Shown: piece by piece, positions 54,515 to 63,039 of the stretch
Position numbering within the stretch: position 1 is the first letter of the stretch
Layout of the letters: the number at the start of each line of letters is the position of its first letter
NCBI RefSeq assembly: GCF_000466685.1
Contig: NZ_ANNG01000011.1
Location: 42,023-106,022 of the forward strand
Direction of reading: 5' to 3'
DNA length: 64,000 nucleotides
Source of the DNA: Campylobacter concisus UNSWCS
GTDB taxonomy: Bacteria; Campylobacterota; Campylobacteria; Campylobacterales; Campylobacteraceae
Notes under the pieces: generated by a model
Database searches by the model: none
What the model saw: only the letters and a program-made list of their open reading frames with translations
Told to the model about the DNA's origin: nothing
Translations under genes and position numbers: made by a program

Positions 54515-54611
54515 ACGACCAAGCCACCGGCTCTAGAAGCAATAGGTGGAATTTAAAGGCTCATCTACTATCTTAAACTTCTCTCACAAAAACCAAAAAC
54601 AAGGAGAGAAG

Positions 54612-55169
54612 ATGGCAGAGTTTGACAAGCTAAATTTCGCCGACATTCACATGAGCTTGCTGGCTGATAGAAATATCTTTTTATATGGGCAGATCGATCA
54701 AGAAATTTGCCTAACTACACAAAAAACACTTTTGTATCTTGACAGCGTAGATCAAAGCGACATAAACATATATATAAGTGGCCCTGGAGGCTCTATATAT
54801 GATGGCTTTGGACTAATCGACTTTATGAAAACCATAAAATCACCAATCAATACATTTTGCGTGGGGCTAGCTGCCTCCATGTCTGCACTCATATTTTTAA
54901 ATGGAGATAAGCGCTATATGCTGCCAAACTCAAGCCTCATGCTTCATCAGCCTCTTGGTGGTGCATCAGGTCAGGCAAGCGACATCGAACTAATCGCAAA
55001 TCAAATTTTAAAAATCAAATCAAAAGTCAATGAGATGATAAAGGCTAACAGCAATCTAAAAATAGCAAAGATAGAGCAACTCACCGATAGAGACTGCTAT
55101 ATAGACGCATCATCAGCCATTGCTTATGGCCTAGCTAATGAAATAATACCAACTAATAAAGGAGAATAA
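54612..55169 (+). CDS. ClpP-like serine protease encoded on the island
   Basis: 185 residues from ATG 54612, chosen for its AAGGAGAGAAG site; the in-frame ATG at 54546 adds 22 non-family residues. ClpP fold with the full triad: Ser89 in GLAASMSALI, His112 in LMLHQPLGG and Asp161 in LTDRDCYIDASSAIAYGLANEI; GPGGSIYDGFGLIDFMK forms the oxyanion region. It ends close to the last core helix. It is separate from the chromosomal housekeeping clpP, which is elsewhere. One base separates it from the ATPase gene, so it may work with that ATPase rather than ClpX. Confidence 0.88.
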   Translation: MAEFDKLNFADIHMSLLADRNIFLYGQIDQEICLTTQKTLLYLDSVDQSDINIYISGPGGSIYDGFGLIDFMKTIKSPINTFCVGLAASMSALIFLNGDKRYMLPNSSLMLHQPLGGASGQASDIELIANQILKIKSKVNEMIKANSNLKIAKIEQLTDRDCYIDASSAIAYGLANEIIPTNKGE

Positions 55170-55170
55170 T

Positions 55171-56718
55171 ATGTCAGTTTTTTCACTAATCAACAACAAA
55201 AAAGAGCTAGCTCAAGTCGCTACTTCAAACGCTCTTAGCATACCTATAAGCTTTACGCATGCGATGATAACAGGGCAAACAGGTTGTGGTAAGACCACTT
55301 CAGCGATCCTACCAGCGATGGATGAGCGTATAAAAGTAGGGCATGGGATGCTTGTCTTTGACTACAAAGGAGTTGAGCATAAAAAGGTTAAATTTTTAGC
55401 CAAGAAGCATGGCAGACTAAAAGATGTCGTAATGATAAATGTGCCATGGGGGAACAAAATAAATATAATGGATGATGCAAGTGAGAGCTTATTGATGAAT
55501 TTCTTTCAAAAGACATTTGGCACAAAGCGTGATCCATTTTGGGGAAATTTAGCGGCAAATATCGCCACAAAGTCTCTTTCAACGATGAAGGCGATATGCG
55601 ACCTTATGGAGCAAGGTTTTTGCACCCCATATATAGAAAATAGAGCAAAAGATATAAAGCCAAGCTTTGCAAATTTATGCAAATCAACCCAGCAACTAGG
55701 CGACTTTAAAAAATTTTATGCCTTAGTTAAGCTGGTAGATGATCATGTAAAAAGCGACACGGCATTTGCAAGAGTTATAAGTAAAAAATCTTTGGTTAGC
55801 TCTTTAAATGAGAAAATTTGGGCATTAGGCGAGTTTAATGAAAAATCTGAAAATTTCATACAAGCTTTCAAGGAGTATGAAGGTGTAAGAAATGATGAAG
55901 AGTCACAAAAAGCAAGACTTTTTTCAAACTACACATTTATGCTTTTTGCCTTGCAAAGCATAGCCGATGATGAGATGCTAAACTATCATGGCAACAGCAT
56001 AAGCAAGCTACTAAATGAAGGAAAGATAGTCGTTGTAAATTCTCAAGGGCTAAAGGATAGTGCGGTAGAGCTTATGCTAAATTCCACCCTTTCAAATATG
56101 GCGCAACGCATAGCAAACGAAGAGAAGGTGCCAGTTAGTATCTTTATAGATGAAGCGCAGCGTGTGCTAAATCCATCAACGGACCTACACGCTGACGTAC
56201 TAAGAGAGGCTAGGGTTGAGCTAATACTTGCCTTTCAAAATGAAGATGTGCTAAAAAGCAGCCTTGGTAGTGACTCAAGATATAAAGAGCTGGTGGGAAA
56301 TTTAACCAATCAATATTTCTTTAAAAACTCGGTCAGACAATACGCCAGCGGAGAGGATAAAGACTTTAGCAAGTTAAAAAAATTTGAGTATTACCACGAT
56401 GGTAAAATTTATAAAGCTTCGCCTATATTTATAGATGAAAATGACCTTTTAAAGGCTGAGCTAAGCTATCAAAAAGAGCTTGGCATCTGTAGTAGTTTTA
56501 CTAATGTAGATCTTGGGGATAATGAAATTTTAGTATATAACGAGCAGCTATTTAAAAGGCGCTCTTTGCTCATAAAACAAGACATAGTGACAAAAAAGAA
56601 GTCTGAAGTGCCAGTGCTAAATCAAAAACTTGATGCGCTGCTTAAAAGACTAAACGTTTTAGTTCAAGAAGCAAACGAAGCAAGTGACGAAGATAAAGAG
56701 CTCTGGGAGATTTTATAA
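55171..56718 (+). CDS. VirD4/TraG-like (T4CP/HerA superfamily) ATPase, soluble
   Basis: 515 residues. Walker A MITGQTGCGKTTSAILPAM (residues 35-43 hold GQTGCGKTT), strand FDYKGVEHKKVKFLAKKHGR, VVMINVPWGNKINIMD, Walker B SIFIDEAQRVL and LILAFQNEDVL match conjugative coupling proteins with a TraD_C-type end. No membrane helix is found, unlike normal VirD4. The start follows the ClpP-like stop by 1 base after AAAGGAGAATA. It could recruit relaxed DNA for transfer, or act as an AAA partner of ClpP. A convergent terminator follows. Confidence 0.8.
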   Translation: MSVFSLINNKKELAQVATSNALSIPISFTHAMITGQTGCGKTTSAILPAMDERIKVGHGMLVFDYKGVEHKKVKFLAKKHGRLKDVVMINVPWGNKINIMDDASESLLMNFFQKTFGTKRDPFWGNLAANIATKSLSTMKAICDLMEQGFCTPYIENRAKDIKPSFANLCKSTQQLGDFKKFYALVKLVDDHVKSDTAFARVISKKSLVSSLNEKIWALGEFNEKSENFIQAFKEYEGVRNDEESQKARLFSNYTFMLFALQSIADDEMLNYHGNSISKLLNEGKIVVVNSQGLKDSAVELMLNSTLSNMAQRIANEEKVPVSIFIDEAQRVLNPSTDLHADVLREARVELILAFQNEDVLKSSLGSDSRYKELVGNLTNQYFFKNSVRQYASGEDKDFSKLKKFEYYHDGKIYKASPIFIDENDLLKAELSYQKELGICSSFTNVDLGDNEILVYNEQLFKRRSLLIKQDIVTKKKSEVPVLNQKLDALLKRLNVLVQEANEASDEDKELWEIL

Positions 56719-56729
56719 GATGTAAATTT

Positions 56730-56754
56730 ACTCATGGGAGAATTTCCCATGAGT
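56730..56754. terminator. Convergent terminator
   Basis: ACTCATGGGA-GAATT-TCCCATGAGT, a perfect 10-base-pair stem between the ATPase (+) and Sel1 (-) genes. Confidence 0.75.
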
Positions 56755-56756
56755 GT

Positions 56757-58732
56757 TTAGTTGCTAAAATATTGATTAAGTATATCTAGTGCTTTTTTGT
56801 CGCCTAGTTTATAGTATGCTTTATTTAGCGCGTCTTGTGCTTCTTGTTTTGCATTGGTATAATTGCCATATTTGCATAATATTTCGCCTAAATTTGTGCA
56901 TCCCCTAGCATAGTTGTAGTTATAACAAGATTTTTTGAAGTAAGAGTATGCGTTTTGCATATTTTTTTCAAAGCCAGCGCCATCTCTATAATTTACGCCA
57001 AGATAGTTACAACCTCTACCACTTACTGCATCACAAGCTTTTTGATTATATTTATTAGCCAAAGTTAGATCTTTAGTTATCCCATAGCCATATTTATAGT
57101 TATAGCCAAGACTTGCACATCCATCAGCATTGTTATTTAGATCGCAAGCTTTTTGATAGTATTTATTGGCTTCTTTAAGATCCTTTTTTATACCATCACC
57201 TTCCCCGTATCCAGCACCAAGGATAAAGCAGCTCTTGCCATCTTTTAGATCGCACCCTTTTTTAGCAAATTCGATAGCTTTTTTAGATCCTTAAAAGAGT
57301 TTGCGTCATCCTTAAAAAGTTCGCTTGCATACCCACATGATTTAGCCATACCAAGATTACAAGCTTTTTCATAATTTATGGCAGCACTATCTATATTTTT
57401 TTCAAGCCTATATAGATTAGCCAGGCTTTTGCAAGTAAAACCATCTTTAAGATCGCAAGCTTTTTGGTAAAACTCTTTTGCTTTTTCTATATCTGCCAAG
57501 ACCCCATTTCCCATTTGGTAATTAACGCCTAAATAAGAGCAAGATCCGCCATCCTCTAAATTACACCCCATCTCAAAATATTCATTTGCCTTCTTATAAT
57601 CACCATTGCTGTTATATTCTAATCCCATTTCAAAGCAAGCAAGACTATTGTTTAGAAGGCATCCATGTTCGCCGTTAAAAACTGTATTTGCTTTAGAGGC
57701 ATCAACTTTTTTATATATCTCATAAGCTACTTTTATATTTTTTTCAGAGGGATTACCTTTTAGTAGATTGCCAGCTAAAGCCTTGCAAGCTTCTTTGTTA
57801 TTATTATTACATAGCTTTGTATAGATCTCATTTGCATGCTCTAGGTCGTTTTTTTGTTCATAATCTTTAGCCAGTTTTATGCAGCCATCGCTTATCCCTA
57901 TCTCGCAAGCAATTTTTGCATCGTCTTCAAGTGCTTTTTGCTTATCGCAAGCTTGCGTATTATCTAATTTGCAAGATGTTTTGTAGTATTCATAAGCCTC
58001 TTTATAATCTACATTTTTTATCTTCTCTAAAGTAAAACTACTAGTTTGATAGTCGCCATGTTCATAAATCAGGCCTAGTTGATAGCAGGCTTTAGAGTCA
58101 GATTTGCACTTCTCTCTTAGAAGACTTATTGCTTTGTCTGCATACAGCTTTGCTGCAGTGTCATGCTCCTTTTCATAAAAGTATGCCAACTTCATACAAC
58201 TATCACCATTTTGATTTTCGCATTCATTTTCTAGACTATAAATTTCATATCTACTTGGATTTCCTAAGAATATAAATGCAGAAGCTACCGCTACAGCAAG
58301 TATAAAAATAGCTATAGCATATATAAATTTATAGTTTTTTATATGCTTTTTTAGTTGCTCTTTGTTTTCTCTTTTTTTAGCTTCCTCAGCAAGTCTAGCT
58401 TCTTCTAACTCACGCTGTCTTTGCTCTCTCAAGCGAATTGCCTCTTCTTCTTTTTCTTTTCTTAGCTGCTCCTCTCTTGCTTCTTCTTCTAACTTTCGCA
58501 GCCTTTTTCTTTCATTCTCTTCTTGCTCTTTAATGATCTCTTTTTTGGTTTTTGGCATAAAGTGCAAAGTTTCACCACAAAATCTACACTTGGTGGCATT
58601 TGTCTTTACTTCTTCTTTACAAAAAGGGCACTGCGTTTTTAGTTGTGTATCGCAGATTGGACAAAATTCCAAGTCCTTTTCTATTTCTTCAGCACAAAAA
58701 GGACATTTGACTAGATTGTTATTCATGCCCAA
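56757..58732 (-). pseudogene. Zinc-ribbon / coiled-coil / Sel1-repeat membrane protein, frameshifted in an A6 tract
   Basis: From 58732: paired zinc ribbons (CPFCAEEI...CPICD and CPFCKEEV...CRFCGE), a highly charged coiled coil (about 70-125), one membrane helix (about 135-155), then many Cys-containing Sel1-type repeats (KKACDLKDG-like, YLGVNYQMGNG). The frame closes after KDLKKLSNLLKKGAI. One added A in the run at 57279-57284 (T on the + strand) gives DLKKAIEFAKKGCDLKDGKSC, which continues in frame through further repeats to 56757, about 658 codons in all. Loss of function, slippage-based phase variation or a sequencing error are all possible. Confidence 0.72.
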
Positions 58733-58738
58733 ATCCTA

Positions 58739-59290
58739 CTAAAAAAATAGTCTTAGAGATATCAATTGTGCAATAAGCAATACTAAAAATGCACCAATTG
58801 CCCAGCCATAATTAAATTTAACTGTTTTTACTGGAAGAACCTTATTTGCTATTGCACCCGCTATGATTTGTGCCACGGTCAAACCGATTGAATAAACCAC
58901 ATAAACAATATTAATCATTTCCATACTATCATTTTTTATGCCTATACTAATCAAGAAATATAATAAAACTGTTGATATAGTTGCTAGAGATATATATAGC
59001 AGGTTATCATATCCAGTATAGTATAGAGGCCCAAACAAAAATGCCCAAAAGTTGAAGCCTTGTGGCTTTAGGATTACTTCTCCATCCCACGTTTTTATAA
59101 AACCAAGCGGAATTTCATTATTATTTGCTTGGTTTTGATATGGGGGATTATTCGCCATATTTTTTTGGCTATTCATTTGTTCTCTTGCTTGGTTTTTGGC
59201 TTCCTCATTTAAGAAGCTACCACAAAATCTGCATTTAATAGCATCTTTGTTAATTGTCTCACCACAAAATGGACAAAATTTAGTCTCCAT
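58739..59290 (-). CDS. Zinc-ribbon membrane protein of DUF2628 type
   Basis: 183 residues: an N-terminal zinc ribbon (CPFCGETINKDAIKCRFCGSFL), a polar linker, then GFNFWAFLFGPLYYTGYDN, the DUF2628 signature, and three membrane helices (about 95-182). The zinc ribbon nearly matches that of the following Sel1 protein, which suggests the two are related in function. They are 6 bases apart in the same operon. Function unknown. Confidence 0.78.
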   Translation of the reverse strand: METKFCPFCGETINKDAIKCRFCGSFLNEEAKNQAREQMNSQKNMANNPPYQNQANNNEIPLGFIKTWDGEVILKPQGFNFWAFLFGPLYYTGYDNLLYISLATISTVLLYFLISIGIKNDSMEMINIVYVVYSIGLTVAQIIAGAIANKVLPVKTVKFNYGWAIGAFLVLLIAQLISLRLFF

Positions 59291-59386
59291 ACTACATTCC
59301 TTTTTTATTTTTAAAGAATAGAACTATTCAAAGTGAATAATTCTATTTAACTTTTACTAAGCTCATTCTTAAAAATAAGCATAGCT

Positions 59387-59851
59387 TTAATAAATATAAG
59401 AAGGCATGGACTGCTTGAAGCCATATTGCATATCTAAACCTTGTGGTATTTTAAACTTGTCTAGAATTTTTTTAAACTCATCAAGTTTTTTATTGAATTT
59501 TTGATAAATTTCGTCAAATTCCTCTTTGTCTGTGCAGCCTATGGACTGACAAAAGAGCCCAACTAGCTTGCCCCTGATCTTAAAGACTTCATCGTATAGC
59601 TCTTTACAAAAATCAAATACATTTTGGTAAGTCAATGCCTCGCCTTGTTCGCCACCTATTGTGAAATCACTCGTTTCTGTAGTAAATTCGCCAAGAGATG
59701 AACCGCTTAAAACAAAAGGACATTCTTGTTTTAAGCCCATGATCGTCGCATCAAGCCAATCATTAATAGTCTCAAACGGATCATCAAATATATAAAGTTC
59801 CTCCGAACAAGCAGGTCTGAACAAAAGTTCATTATTATGAATTGTTATCAT
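59387..59851 (-). CDS. Hypothetical protein downstream of the second integrase
   Basis: 154 residues, acidic, no membrane segment. IHNNELLFRPACSEELYIFDDPFETINDWLD opens it and a helical segment (LDEFKKILDKFKI) closes it. No family recognised. The ATG overlaps the recombinase stop by 4 bases, so it is coexpressed with it. Confidence 0.65.
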   Translation of the reverse strand: MITIHNNELLFRPACSEELYIFDDPFETINDWLDATIMGLKQECPFVLSGSSLGEFTTETSDFTIGGEQGEALTYQNVFDFCKELYDEVFKIRGKLVGLFCQSIGCTDKEEFDEIYQKFNKKLDEFKKILDKFKIPQGLDMQYGFKQSMPSYIY

Positions 59852-61521
59852 TTTTTATCCTTTTTATTATTTTTATTTGATTTTATATGGGGTATTTTAT
59901 TACTTGGTATATCTAAGTATTTGAAAATACCTGAATATTCATCAAATGCTTTTATGTCTCTTAGTTTAGGTTTCAAAAGTTGAGATTGGGCGTATATGTC
60001 AAGAGCGTCGGAGAGATTATAACCCATCATTCCCCTAACTAGGTCATTATATTCTTCAAGATTCTTTCTATTGTTTTTATTTGTATTGTGGCCTAATTCA
60101 TCTGCAACATTTACAATGGAGTCACTTATGTTGTTTATATGATCGTATTCTACTAATTTCTTAGCAAAGTTGCCTCTCAAGCGATGATCACTAACTTTTT
60201 TATCACTTATAACTTTTCTTATGCAGCCATTGGCTTTTTTATTAAAAGACTTTATTGTAGGGTATTGTTCTTTTATGGCTTTAACCCATTTATAATTATG
60301 TAAGTCTTTGATATTTTCATGTAGGACAATTACTCTTTTGGATTCGCTACTGCATTTGCCTTTTGCTGTATCTATAATGACACAATTATATGTTTGCCCA
60401 TCTATTGTCTCTGTTATGAAACTATTTTCATTTAATCTAAAGAATTCTTCCATACGAAGTCCAACATGTAGTTTAAAGCGAAAATAGTCTAGTATCTCTT
60501 TTTCTATATTATGTTCTCCAGAAAATAACAGCATTAACTCGCTCATAGAGAAATTTCTCTTTGTCGTTTTCTCTTTAATACCAAATCGATCTATCGCTTC
60601 TTTTTTAAAAAAGTTATCACCAACTACTCCTAAATGCGCAAGTCTATTAAATACATTTGATAAAAAGCCTACTATATTATTTGCTCTCTTTTTGTTTCTT
60701 GCTCTCACACCTTCTTCTTTAATAAGACCTTCATGAAAGTCCTCAGCTACTTTTACATTTATATCGCTTATGCTGATGTCTCTATCATTAAGAAATTCCT
60801 TAAGCAGCTTAAGTGCATGATGGTACTCTTTTTTTGTACTATCACTAAAATTTCGCTTCCTTGCAACATGCTCCATAAAATCTTTTTCTATATCTTCAAA
60901 GTTTTCTAGTTTAACACCATATTGATGCTTTACAGGTACTATTTTTGTCTTTTCTTGTTTTATAATACACTCTCTAATTTCTAAAAAAATATAACTCGGT
61001 ATAAATTGACCCCTTACGAGAAAGCCATCTCTTACTTTATACACTCCATCAGATATTTTTTTACTCACTGGAGTGTTGTAATAATTATTAAAGTCTATCT
61101 GCCCATAATACAGTTGAAGAAAATTATCCCACTTTTTTTGATCTATATGAAGTTCTGGCGGTAGTTTATTTTGACTTACGACTTGATCTTGATTAATAAT
61201 TCTTTTTTTTCGAGACTCTTTTTCGGCTAAGTTGTTAAAAAAATTAGTAATCGTACTACTAACTATGCCTTTTTTATCTAGTGATAAAATACACGGATAC
61301 AAACTTGCTAGGTTTAAAAATATCTTAAGCCAATATTGTCTTTTTTTCTCGCCACTAGACCTAGAATATCCCTTATTGAGGCAATATATTGCATCTTGCA
61401 TCAATAACTTTATATCAGTATCATAATACGCCCTTACCCGCCCATGATGAACATCCTCATATTTTTCTACACAAAGCAGCTTTTGCATTGTCACATCCAT
61501 AGATTTTTTATTGTTTTCCAT
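59848..61521 (-). CDS. Tyrosine recombinase, long form
   Basis: 557 residues. An N-terminal region of ~190 residues of unknown fold precedes a core-binding domain (EKDFMEHVARKRNFSDSTKKEYHHALKLLKEFL) and a catalytic domain with Arg (KLHVGLRMEEFFRLNE), HRLRGNF, LGHN and Tyr (NLEEYNDLVRG). All catalytic residues of the family are visible. Its catalytic blocks resemble the neighbouring integrase. It might be a second integrase or an accessory recombinase of the island. It overlaps the 154-residue gene and follows the other integrase by 50 bases. Confidence 0.85.
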   Translation of the reverse strand: MENNKKSMDVTMQKLLCVEKYEDVHHGRVRAYYDTDIKLLMQDAIYCLNKGYSRSSGEKKRQYWLKIFLNLASLYPCILSLDKKGIVSSTITNFFNNLAEKESRKKRIINQDQVVSQNKLPPELHIDQKKWDNFLQLYYGQIDFNNYYNTPVSKKISDGVYKVRDGFLVRGQFIPSYIFLEIRECIIKQEKTKIVPVKHQYGVKLENFEDIEKDFMEHVARKRNFSDSTKKEYHHALKLLKEFLNDRDISISDINVKVAEDFHEGLIKEEGVRARNKKRANNIVGFLSNVFNRLAHLGVVGDNFFKKEAIDRFGIKEKTTKRNFSMSELMLLFSGEHNIEKEILDYFRFKLHVGLRMEEFFRLNENSFITETIDGQTYNCVIIDTAKGKCSSESKRVIVLHENIKDLHNYKWVKAIKEQYPTIKSFNKKANGCIRKVISDKKVSDHRLRGNFAKKLVEYDHINNISDSIVNVADELGHNTNKNNRKNLEEYNDLVRGMMGYNLSDALDIYAQSQLLKPKLRDIKAFDEYSGIFKYLDIPSNKIPHIKSNKNNKKDKK

Positions 61522-61571
61522 CGAAAATCCTTTTTATGTTTATTATTAATTATACCGATTGCTTTCAAAAA

Positions 61572-62858
61572 TCACTGGTTATGTAAAAATTTAAAAATTT
61601 TTAGTCCAATCATAGAATTTTGCTTAGCTTTTAAAGATATTTCCTTTGCGTACGTATCAGTTGCAAGATCGGCACTATGTCCTAGCAAAACAGATGTTAG
61701 ATCGGTCAAGGAATTCTCCAAACAGTAATCCTTTATAGCCTTAGCAAAATTTCCCCTAAGCCTATGAAATGTAACGTTTGCTAGTGGGATACATTTATGG
61801 ATGTGTCTATTTAATCGCTTACTAAAGTAATCGCTATTAACCTTACTGCTCTTAATATTTTCTAGCCACTTTAGATCGCTTAAATACTCAATATTTTCAT
61901 GCAAAGGTATCTGTCTATACTTTTTCACTCCCCCTCTTTGTTTTGCAGTTCTAACATTTATAAATTTTATTCCATCCTGCTCACCAACATTGTCGCTATT
62001 AAGTTGCCAAATTTCATTAAGCCTTAGCCCAGTATGAAGAGCAAACATCATATAGTTTCGTAGATCAAGCCTTTTTGTAGCAAAAACTATTTTTAGTTCA
62101 TCTAGGCTGAAGTTATCTTTCGGCGACTTCTCGTCGGCTGAAATTTTAAAAGATGTAAGCATTTTAAAAGGATTGGTTGTGAGCTTGCCCATCTTTATGG
62201 CATAGTCAAAGAGCCTTTTTGAGTAAGATGTGTAGTTATTGATGGTCTTTTTATTGAGCTTTTTGCTTGCTAGAGTTGTTTGAAAGTTTTCAGCATCGCT
62301 GTAGCTAAACTCTTTACCTTGATGATCTTTAAAAAACTCATCCAAGAGCTTGCCAGTCTTAACATAATAGCCCTTGGTTTTATCACTTGATTTTAGCTTT
62401 AAACACTCTGTTTGCACATATCTTTTAGCTACTGCTTCAAAAGATAGCGGCGAGGCTTCTTTTGGACTTAAAGATGCATCCAATAATGTTTTGAACTCTT
62501 TTTCAAGCTTTTCTTCTGGGACTACTAGATTATAAAATTTAGCTATCACCTCTTGTGAGAGCTCTTTATATTCGCTAACATCTAAAAATATGCCATTTTG
62601 TTTAATGCACCGCTCATTTTGTCTTTTAATGTTCATTAGGACTCTTAGGCTTTTAGAGTTTGCATGCGTTGTGGTTATCTTTTTAGAAAGAGCTTCGTTG
62701 GCTGCAGCTTTTATAGAATTTGCTAGTCTTACCGCCTCATCTGGATCTTTTGTGAAAAGGCAAAATTTAACAGTTAGCTTTTTGCCATCTTTAAGAGCAG
62801 TATCAAAAAAGTAGAAATTTGGTCTGTTTGCTATCTTGGTAATTAGTTTAGAACCCAT
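61572..62858 (-). CDS. Tyrosine-family site-specific integrase
   Basis: 428 residues. An N-terminal arm-binding region (GSKLITKIANRPNFYFFDTALKDGKK) is followed by an SAM-like core-binding domain (SDKTKGYYVKTGKLLDEFF) and a catalytic domain: Arg in ALHTGLRLNEIWQLN, HRLRGNFAKAI, LLGHSADLATDTYAKEI with the nucleophile Tyr. It is the gene nearest the right attachment repeat (145 bases), as expected of the element's integrase. A decayed relative of its N-terminus lies at 45425-45469. Confidence 0.92.
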   Translation of the reverse strand: MGSKLITKIANRPNFYFFDTALKDGKKLTVKFCLFTKDPDEAVRLANSIKAAANEALSKKITTTHANSKSLRVLMNIKRQNERCIKQNGIFLDVSEYKELSQEVIAKFYNLVVPEEKLEKEFKTLLDASLSPKEASPLSFEAVAKRYVQTECLKLKSSDKTKGYYVKTGKLLDEFFKDHQGKEFSYSDAENFQTTLASKKLNKKTINNYTSYSKRLFDYAIKMGKLTTNPFKMLTSFKISADEKSPKDNFSLDELKIVFATKRLDLRNYMMFALHTGLRLNEIWQLNSDNVGEQDGIKFINVRTAKQRGGVKKYRQIPLHENIEYLSDLKWLENIKSSKVNSDYFSKRLNRHIHKCIPLANVTFHRLRGNFAKAIKDYCLENSLTDLTSVLLGHSADLATDTYAKEISLKAKQNSMIGLKIFKFLHNQ

Positions 62859-62876
62859 GATAGAGCCTGTCTATTT

Positions 62877-62910
62877 TCTGTAACAAAAGTGCAAATTTTC
62901 TGTAACAAAG
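62877..62910 (+). repeat. Paired integrase arm-type sites, right end
   Basis: TCTGTAACAAAAG at 62877 and TCTGTAACAAAG at 62899, starts 22 bases apart, same spacing as the left pair (45861 and 45883). They lie between the integrase start and the right core repeat. Confidence 0.6.
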
Positions 62911-62916
62911 CTGATT

Positions 62917-62936
62917 TGTCTGAAATTTAGGACAAG
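62917..62936. repeat. Terminal 20-base element, right copy (inverted)
   Basis: TGTCTGAAATTTAGGACAAG. Its complement, CTTGTCCTAAATTTCAGACA, matches the left copy at 45940 in most positions (CTTGTCCTA then TCAG-ACA), in opposite orientation. Confidence 0.45.
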
Positions 62937-63002
62937 AATATCTGCTAATAAATGCAGTTAAAACACCGAAATTTAGGGAAGTTGGAAAGAAAAATATTGT
63001 AT

Positions 63003-63028
63003 TGGTGGCGGACAGAGAGGGATTTGAA
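63003..63028 (-). repeat. Right attachment repeat (attR), tRNA-Ser 3'-end-like
   Basis: Same 20-base core as the left site, with tRNA similarity extended a few bases: the minus strand reads TTCAAAT (T-loop form) before the core. The T-stem 5' strand is not there (AAGAC instead of GAGGG), so the tRNA gene is not intact at this site either. Confidence 0.78.
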
Positions 63029-63039
63029 GTCTTACTCTA

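Larger units (their letters stand above)
45728..63022. mobile_element. Integrated mobilisable genomic island of about 17.3 kb
   Basis: The bounds are a 20-base direct repeat TGGTGGCGGACAGAGAGGGA (45728-45747 and 63003-63022), which is the complement of a tRNA-Ser-like 3' end with CCA. Two tyrosine recombinase genes lie next to the right end. The interior carries a toxin-antitoxin pair, a relaxase, McrBC, a VirD4-like ATPase and membrane proteins, a typical integrative mobilisable element cargo. Housekeeping genes stop at the left end. It lacks mating-pair genes, so transfer would need a helper. Confidence 0.8.

Noticed and set aside
54546..54611. Upstream ATG for the ClpP-like gene
   Set aside because: The 22 extra residues are not ClpP-like and the ATG at 54612 has a much better ribosome site.
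56757..58700. Regular Cys-rich 36-residue periodicity as a CRISPR-like repeat
   Set aside because: It is the Sel1 repeat of a coding gene; repeats are not identical in DNA and there are no unique spacers.
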